From the NCBI GenBank assembly GCA_017379255.1, contig JAFNWZ010000399.1:1-5975 (forward strand): DNA of 5,975 nucleotides. Reading direction: 5' to 3'. Origin of the DNA: Akkermansia sp. GTDB taxonomy: Bacteria; Verrucomicrobiota; Verrucomicrobiia; Verrucomicrobiales; Akkermansiaceae. Numbering within the stretch: the stretch's first letter is position 1; every line of letters starts with the position of its first letter. Below, in pieces: positions 5,148-5,975 of this stretch. The notes under the pieces were generated by a model. It saw only the letters and a list, made by a program, of their open reading frames with translations. It was not told the DNA's origin and ran no database searches. Both the position numbers and the translations under genes were made by a program.

Positions 5148-5975
5148 ATGAATAAAAAAACAGCAGCTCCCTCCCGGAGCGTCACATGCGTTGTGCCTGC
5201 CCTTTTGCTGGCAGGCTTGTCCCCCGCCCTTGCGGCGGATGAATTTCCCATCACTGAATTACCGCCCGTCACCATCTCGGCTCACAGTGGCACGGCTATT
5301 CCCTACGACAGCACCGGCTGCTCCGTCACGGTGCTGGATATTCCACAACTGGAAAAAGAGGGCATCTATTCCCTGAGCGAAGCACTCACCACTGTTCCCG
5401 GTGTTTTCGTCACGCCTGGTGGCGGCCTGAATGGCCGGGGCAATGCCTCCAAGGCCATCATCCGCGGCCTGGGGCGGGATTCCTACCTGCTGCCCATGAT
5501 TGACGGCATGCTGGCCAACACCAGCAACGGCAGCAGCCTGGTGACCTCCAACCTCATTGCCCGCGGCAACCTGTTCGACCTGGGCAATGTGGAAGTGCTG
5601 CGCGGCGCGCAGGCAGCCAGCTACGGCGGCGGCGCTATCAGCGGAGTCCTGTTCATGGAAACACCACGCGGCGAAGGTAAGCCCGGTTTCCGGCTGTTCC
5701 AGGAACACGGCAGCAACTCGTCCTTTACCACGAATCTCGCCACTCAGGGGCAGATGGACAAGCTGCATTTCTTCCTCTCCAGCACCTATGAAACAACGGA
5801 GAACGACATCCGATCCGCAGATGGCACACGCCCGGTAGAACCAGATGCCGGAAGATTCGAGAACTTTGCCCAGGCTCTGCGACTGGATTACGAGCTGAAT
5901 GAAAGCACCGTTTTCACCACGACCTACAGACGCGAGGATGCAGAATACCGGTATTCCGGCAAAGACTGGTACGGA
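5148..5975 (+). CDS. TonB-dependent outer-membrane receptor, probable corrinoid (BtuB-like) transporter, 3' end cut off
   Basis: The first 276 codons of an outer-membrane receptor that should import a ligand using TonB-ExbBD energy; the frame is open to the window edge. Residues 1-29 are a signal peptide (basic MNKK, hydrophobic VVPALLLAGLSPALA, cleavage near 29/30). LPPVTISA (38-45) is a TonB-box-like segment. The plug domain covers about 55-172, with SLSEALTTVPGV (75-86), IIRGLGRDSYLLPMIDGM (104-121) and VEVLRGAQAASYGGGAISGV (148-167). The beta-barrel begins after about residue 175. Usual family length is 600-750 residues, so more than half is missing. ATG 5148 is chosen because it gives the signal peptide directly; no clear Shine-Dalgarno precedes it. 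The upstream B12 riboswitch is the basis for a cobalamin or cobinamide substrate. Plug sequence alone would not tell this from a siderophore receptor. Confidence 0.9.
   Translation, partial: MNKKTAAPSRSVTCVVPALLLAGLSPALAADEFPITELPPVTISAHSGTAIPYDSTGCSVTVLDIPQLEKEGIYSLSEALTTVPGVFVTPGGGLNGRGNASKAIIRGLGRDSYLLPMIDGMLANTSNGSSLVTSNLIARGNLFDLGNVEVLRGAQAASYGGGAISGVLFMETPRGEGKPGFRLFQEHGSNSSFTTNLATQGQMDKLHFFLSSTYETTENDIRSADGTRPVEPDAGRFENFAQALRLDYELNESTVFTTTYRREDAEYRYSGKDWYG
5195..5216 (+). repeat. Hairpin inside the signal-peptide coding region of the receptor gene
   Basis: GCCTGCC (5195-5201) and GGCAGGC (5210-5216) form a 7-base perfect stem with an 8-base loop, about 50 bases into the coding sequence. 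It may simply follow from the Ala/Leu/Gly codons of a signal peptide. Its place just after a riboswitch leaves open a role in early mRNA structure. Confidence 0.35.

Noticed and set aside
4877..5275. Minus-strand open frame of 132 codons across the riboswitch
   Set aside because: It overlaps a structured RNA whose conserved elements explain the sequence on the other strand, and the protein has no recognisable features.
5259..5768. Minus-strand open frame of 169 codons opposite the receptor gene
   Set aside because: The plus strand encodes a convincing TonB plug domain, so this is its antisense shadow.

Overview
The window looks like chromosomal DNA of a Gram-negative gut bacterium with moderate GC. 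An outer-membrane TonB-dependent receptor shows there is an outer membrane. A secreted family 35 beta-galactosidase, weak Shine-Dalgarno sequences and a GYF_2-PrsW fusion suggest the Verrucomicrobiota, most likely an Akkermansia-type mucin degrader. That assignment is an inference from gene content and style, not from a marker gene.

Layout, left to right. Positions 1-155 are a leader with a possible 24-codon ORF and a perfect -35 hexamer. A plus-strand gene (156-1412) encodes a cytoplasmic GYF_2 domain fused to a polytopic PrsW-type intramembrane protease. It converges on a minus-strand beta-galactosidase gene (3385-1478), and an imperfect hairpin in the 65-base gap could end transcription from both sides. 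Upstream of the galactosidase, on the same strand, is a complete UDP-glucose 6-dehydrogenase gene (ugd, 4791-3481). A strong intrinsic terminator separates the two, so they are probably separate transcription units despite being adjacent.

Positions 4792-5147 form a divergent control region of about 356 bases. Its left part holds a candidate ugd promoter and a short perfect hairpin near the predicted transcription start. Its right part holds a clear cobalamin (B12) riboswitch facing right. The riboswitch precedes a TonB-dependent receptor gene (5148 to the right edge, incomplete), whose visible part has a signal peptide, a TonB-box-like segment and a complete plug domain. The pairing points to B12-repressed uptake of corrinoids across the outer membrane, a BtuB-like role.

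The genes do not form one obvious pathway. Envelope and carbohydrate functions dominate: mucin or galactoside hydrolysis, UDP-glucuronate supply for surface polysaccharide, membrane proteolysis and corrinoid import. I see no mobile element, CRISPR array, tRNA or rRNA. The points most worth following up are the unusual expression platform of the riboswitch, including a 10-base complementarity to the start of the receptor coding sequence, and the GYF_2-PrsW fusion with its ambiguous start.
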